15,663 bases of DNA, taken from CAZXYF01 sp964644705. GTDB taxonomy: Bacteria; Planctomycetota; Brocadiia; SM23-32. A model generated the notes under the pieces. The model searched no databases, had not been told where the DNA came from, and saw only the letters and a program-made list of their open reading frames with translations. Location of the stretch: assembly GCA_964644705.1 (NCBI GenBank), contig CAZXYF010000062.1:1-15663 (forward strand), given 5' to 3'. The first letter of the stretch is position 1. Each line of letters begins with the position of its first letter. The translations under genes and the position numbers were made by a program. Of the stretch, positions 13,920 through 15,663 are shown one piece after another.

Positions 13920-15338
13920 TTAGAAGGACCACGTGATGCCGCCAGCCACAACCTGCCCGCTGCCGTCACCATCGTCCTTGTAGTCGTCGTTAACGTCCAT
14001 ATAAGCCAACTCGGCCTCGATGTTCTCGGTAACCTGCACGCCGAGGATAACATCCAGTTCCGTGGCTTCGCCTTTGGTATTTCCAAGACCCGTCCGAGCA
14101 TCATCAACCCAACCATAAACAGCGCTCAGCGAGAAAGGTCCGTAGGAATAACCAGCGTCAACGAAAAATGTTTCGTTGCTCGGGTTTTCCCCGTAAATGC
14201 CGTCCTCCTCCAGAGGATCCATTTCGTCCACGACGAACAGATCATTCAGATCATCGTCTTTGCTGTCGTTACCCACCAGAACATCATCGCTCATGGTGTA
14301 ATAACCAGCACCGATCTGAAAATCATGGATCTCCAGGTATGGATGGATGGTCCACTGATTGAAGTCCTCGTCCACGGCATTGATGGAACTGGGCGTATCC
14401 TCCTGGAAGGTTTCATACGCGCCATCGACATGGAACACAATACCATCACTGATGGTCTGGAACGTTTCAACGTTCACACCATAGCTCGTGCCCACGTCAC
14501 TATGAATCTGCACGTAGGGGGAAATATTGAAACATTCGCACAGGCCATCCTGCATCACACGGGCCAGGCCTTTTTCTCCCGCATACTCGGCGTTTTTGAC
14601 CTGATCATAGCCCAGGCTTACGGTACCCATTACGGTGTATGCTACATCACCTGAGGTATCTTCCACCTCGACACCCGCATTGTTCTCTATTTCCATGTTA
14701 TCCATCTCTTCCCAACTGCCATCAATTCCATCCAGGTCCCAGCTGGCCGAAGCATTGTTCAACCACTCTTTGACTACATGGGCTCGGACCTTCACACGCG
14801 GAATTTCGCCCATCGTGATACCTACGCCCTCGTAGAAATCACCGTCACCTGTCGCGGGTTCACCGAACTTACCGTCATCAGCTCGCCCGATGATGAAGTA
14901 CGTTTTCTCACTGGGAAACGTGTATTTGAGATAAGCTTCGGTCCACTTTCCGTTTTCGGAAAAGTCATCATCAAACACACTATCCAGCGAACCCGACTGC
15001 CAGAGTTCGGTCACGAACAGGCCACCGAGTCCAACCTGAAAGCCATTCAACGAGCCTGATTCCCAGGCCGCCTCGAAGAAACCCCAGCCGGCATCGCCCT
15101 GATCGCCGTCATCGGGATCTTCCGAACGGAACATCATTCCCAGCTCACCTTCCCAGCTACCCGCGGAAAGGATTTTGTCAAAAGTAGCGCCGCTGATCAG
15201 CGCATCCTTATTGAGACTTAAAAGAACCTTTTGAGCCTCTTTGTCCTTTTGCGGCTCCGCGGCAAGAACAGCGTTGGTCGCCACAGAAAAGAACAACAGG
15301 CATGCCACGACAACTCCCATCTTTCTCATACTATGCAT
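13920..15338 (-). CDS. Highly acidic outer-membrane porin-like beta-barrel protein
   Basis: This 472-residue protein has a signal peptide (M1 to about A27: RK near the start, hydrophobic core, then NAVLAAE). It ends in ITWSF, the aromatic C-terminal residue that the BAM machinery recognises in outer-membrane barrels. In between, short alternating strands rich in Gly and aromatics (FQVGLGGLFV, KTYFIIGRAD, FQIGAGYYTM, FSLSAVYGWV) alternate with Asp-rich loops. I count about 90 Asp+Glu against about 24 Lys+Arg. GAGGAG sits 10 nt before the ATG at 15338. Upstream is a PHO-box-like repeat (15642-15658), and downstream a strong terminator and the pst operon, so a role in solute entry under phosphate limitation is likely. 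The acidic surface differs from the basic lining of OprP-type phosphate porins, so specificity is open. I cannot place it in a named porin family. Confidence 0.8.
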   Translation of the reverse strand: MHSMRKMGVVVACLLFFSVATNAVLAAEPQKDKEAQKVLLSLNKDALISGATFDKILSAGSWEGELGMMFRSEDPDDGDQGDAGWGFFEAAWESGSLNGFQVGLGGLFVTELWQSGSLDSVFDDDFSENGKWTEAYLKYTFPSEKTYFIIGRADDGKFGEPATGDGDFYEGVGITMGEIPRVKVRAHVVKEWLNNASASWDLDGIDGSWEEMDNMEIENNAGVEVEDTSGDVAYTVMGTVSLGYDQVKNAEYAGEKGLARVMQDGLCECFNISPYVQIHSDVGTSYGVNVETFQTISDGIVFHVDGAYETFQEDTPSSINAVDEDFNQWTIHPYLEIHDFQIGAGYYTMSDDVLVGNDSKDDDLNDLFVVDEMDPLEEDGIYGENPSNETFFVDAGYSYGPFSLSAVYGWVDDARTGLGNTKGEATELDVILGVQVTENIEAELAYMDVNDDYKDDGDGSGQVVAGGITWSF

Positions 15339-15433
15339 TTTGCTCTAACTCCTCATAAAGTTTGACTGAAACCGATCGACACGTTTCCCCTATTTTTGTT
15401 TCAAATGATCCCACCAACTGCCTGATAAGACCC

Positions 15434-15577
15434 GAGAGACATACGTCCCTCAAAACATTCAGATGTTTTACCTGTCCATCTCCACCACCTTTCCGTTTGG
15501 AGTAAGTTGAAAATCAATAGCCCCGCGAACTCGTGCTGAGTTCGGGCAAACACCAAAATCCAGCATCGCGGCTGGAT
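15434..15577 (-). other. Four 7-bp-stem hairpins in the porin leader
   Basis: In minus-strand order: ATCCAGC/GCTGGAT with 6-nt loop (15577-15558, followed by TTT); CGAACTC/GAGTTCG with 5-nt loop (15544-15526); AAAACAT/ATGTTTT with 4-nt loop (15469-15452); and, directly adjoining, GAGGGAC/GUCUCUC with loop GUAU (15451-15434). The last has one G-U pair that is a mismatch in plus-strand RNA, supporting minus-strand function. All lie between the PHO box and the start codon, in a leader of about 290 nt. Confidence 0.6.
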
Positions 15578-15629
15578 CTAACCTGTTTATTTCAATGAGG
15601 CATAATCTTATCCTTGACCCATGAGTCCG

Positions 15630-15658
15630 ATATAAAGGGAATGTTAGATATCGGTTAG
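15630..15658 (-). promoter_or_regulatory. PHO-box-like repeat and -10 upstream of the porin gene
   Basis: On the minus strand CTAACC (15658-15653) and CTAACA (15647-15642) begin 11 bp apart in CTAACCGATATCTAACA. An AT-rich TTTATAT (15636-15630) follows at a distance suited to a -10 element. It lies about 300 bp before the start codon, leaving a long leader. The array may continue beyond the window end at 15663. Confidence 0.6.
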
Positions 15659-15663
15659 ATGGC

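Noticed and set aside
13821..14654. 277-codon plus-strand frame opposite the porin
   Set aside because: It reads through the porin terminator and antisense to a protein with signal peptide, SD and C-terminal Phe. It is a shadow frame.

Overview
The window looks like chromosomal DNA from a Gram-negative bacterium of roughly 50 % GC. The signs are an outer-membrane beta-barrel gene with a signal peptide and a terminal Phe, a periplasmic phosphate-binding protein, and strong Shine-Dalgarno (SD) sites. GYF_2 domains and a phosphate permease with a large insert would fit the PVC group (Planctomycetes/Verrucomicrobia/Kiritimatiellota), but that placement is a guess from gene style, not a phylogenetic result. 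I see no mobile element, CRISPR array, tRNA or rRNA.

Left half, plus strand. (1) 258-2561: a GT4 glycosyltransferase fused to an alpha/alpha-toroid-like C-terminal domain. (2) 2663-3991: a Nudix-like domain fused to an IF-2B-like domain, with catalytic positions changed in both. (3) 4310-7171: a 953-residue protein with two GYF_2 domains, eleven tandem repeats of about 63 residues, and a third GYF_2 domain. The repeats are strongly acidic in the first five units and basic in the last six. (4) Probably a small Cys-rich protein at 7460-7729.

Right half, minus strand. A porin-like gene (13920-15338) with its own perfect terminator is followed by pstS-pstC-pstA-pstB-phoU (13330 down to 8050). 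PstSCAB imports inorganic phosphate and PhoU links the transporter to the PhoR/PhoB switch; phoB and phoR are not in the window. The two groups converge on an intergenic stretch at about 7730-8049.

Regulation. Direct repeats of CTAAC(A) with an 11-bp period, the geometry of a PHO box, lie upstream of the porin (15642-15658), upstream of pstS (13494-13532, four elements in phase), and in the leader of the small Cys-rich gene (7287-7303). This suggests a local phosphate-starvation regulon in which the porin admits solute to the periplasm and Pst takes up phosphate. A GC-rich hairpin with a U-run between pstS and pstC probably sets PstS above the membrane subunits. The porin leader holds four hairpins, each with a 7-bp stem.

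Most interesting items: the GYF-repeat protein with its charge switch, the PHO-box set reaching the unknown small gene, the porin leader, the ~240-residue insert in PstA, and the extremely acidic porin next to a phosphate transporter.
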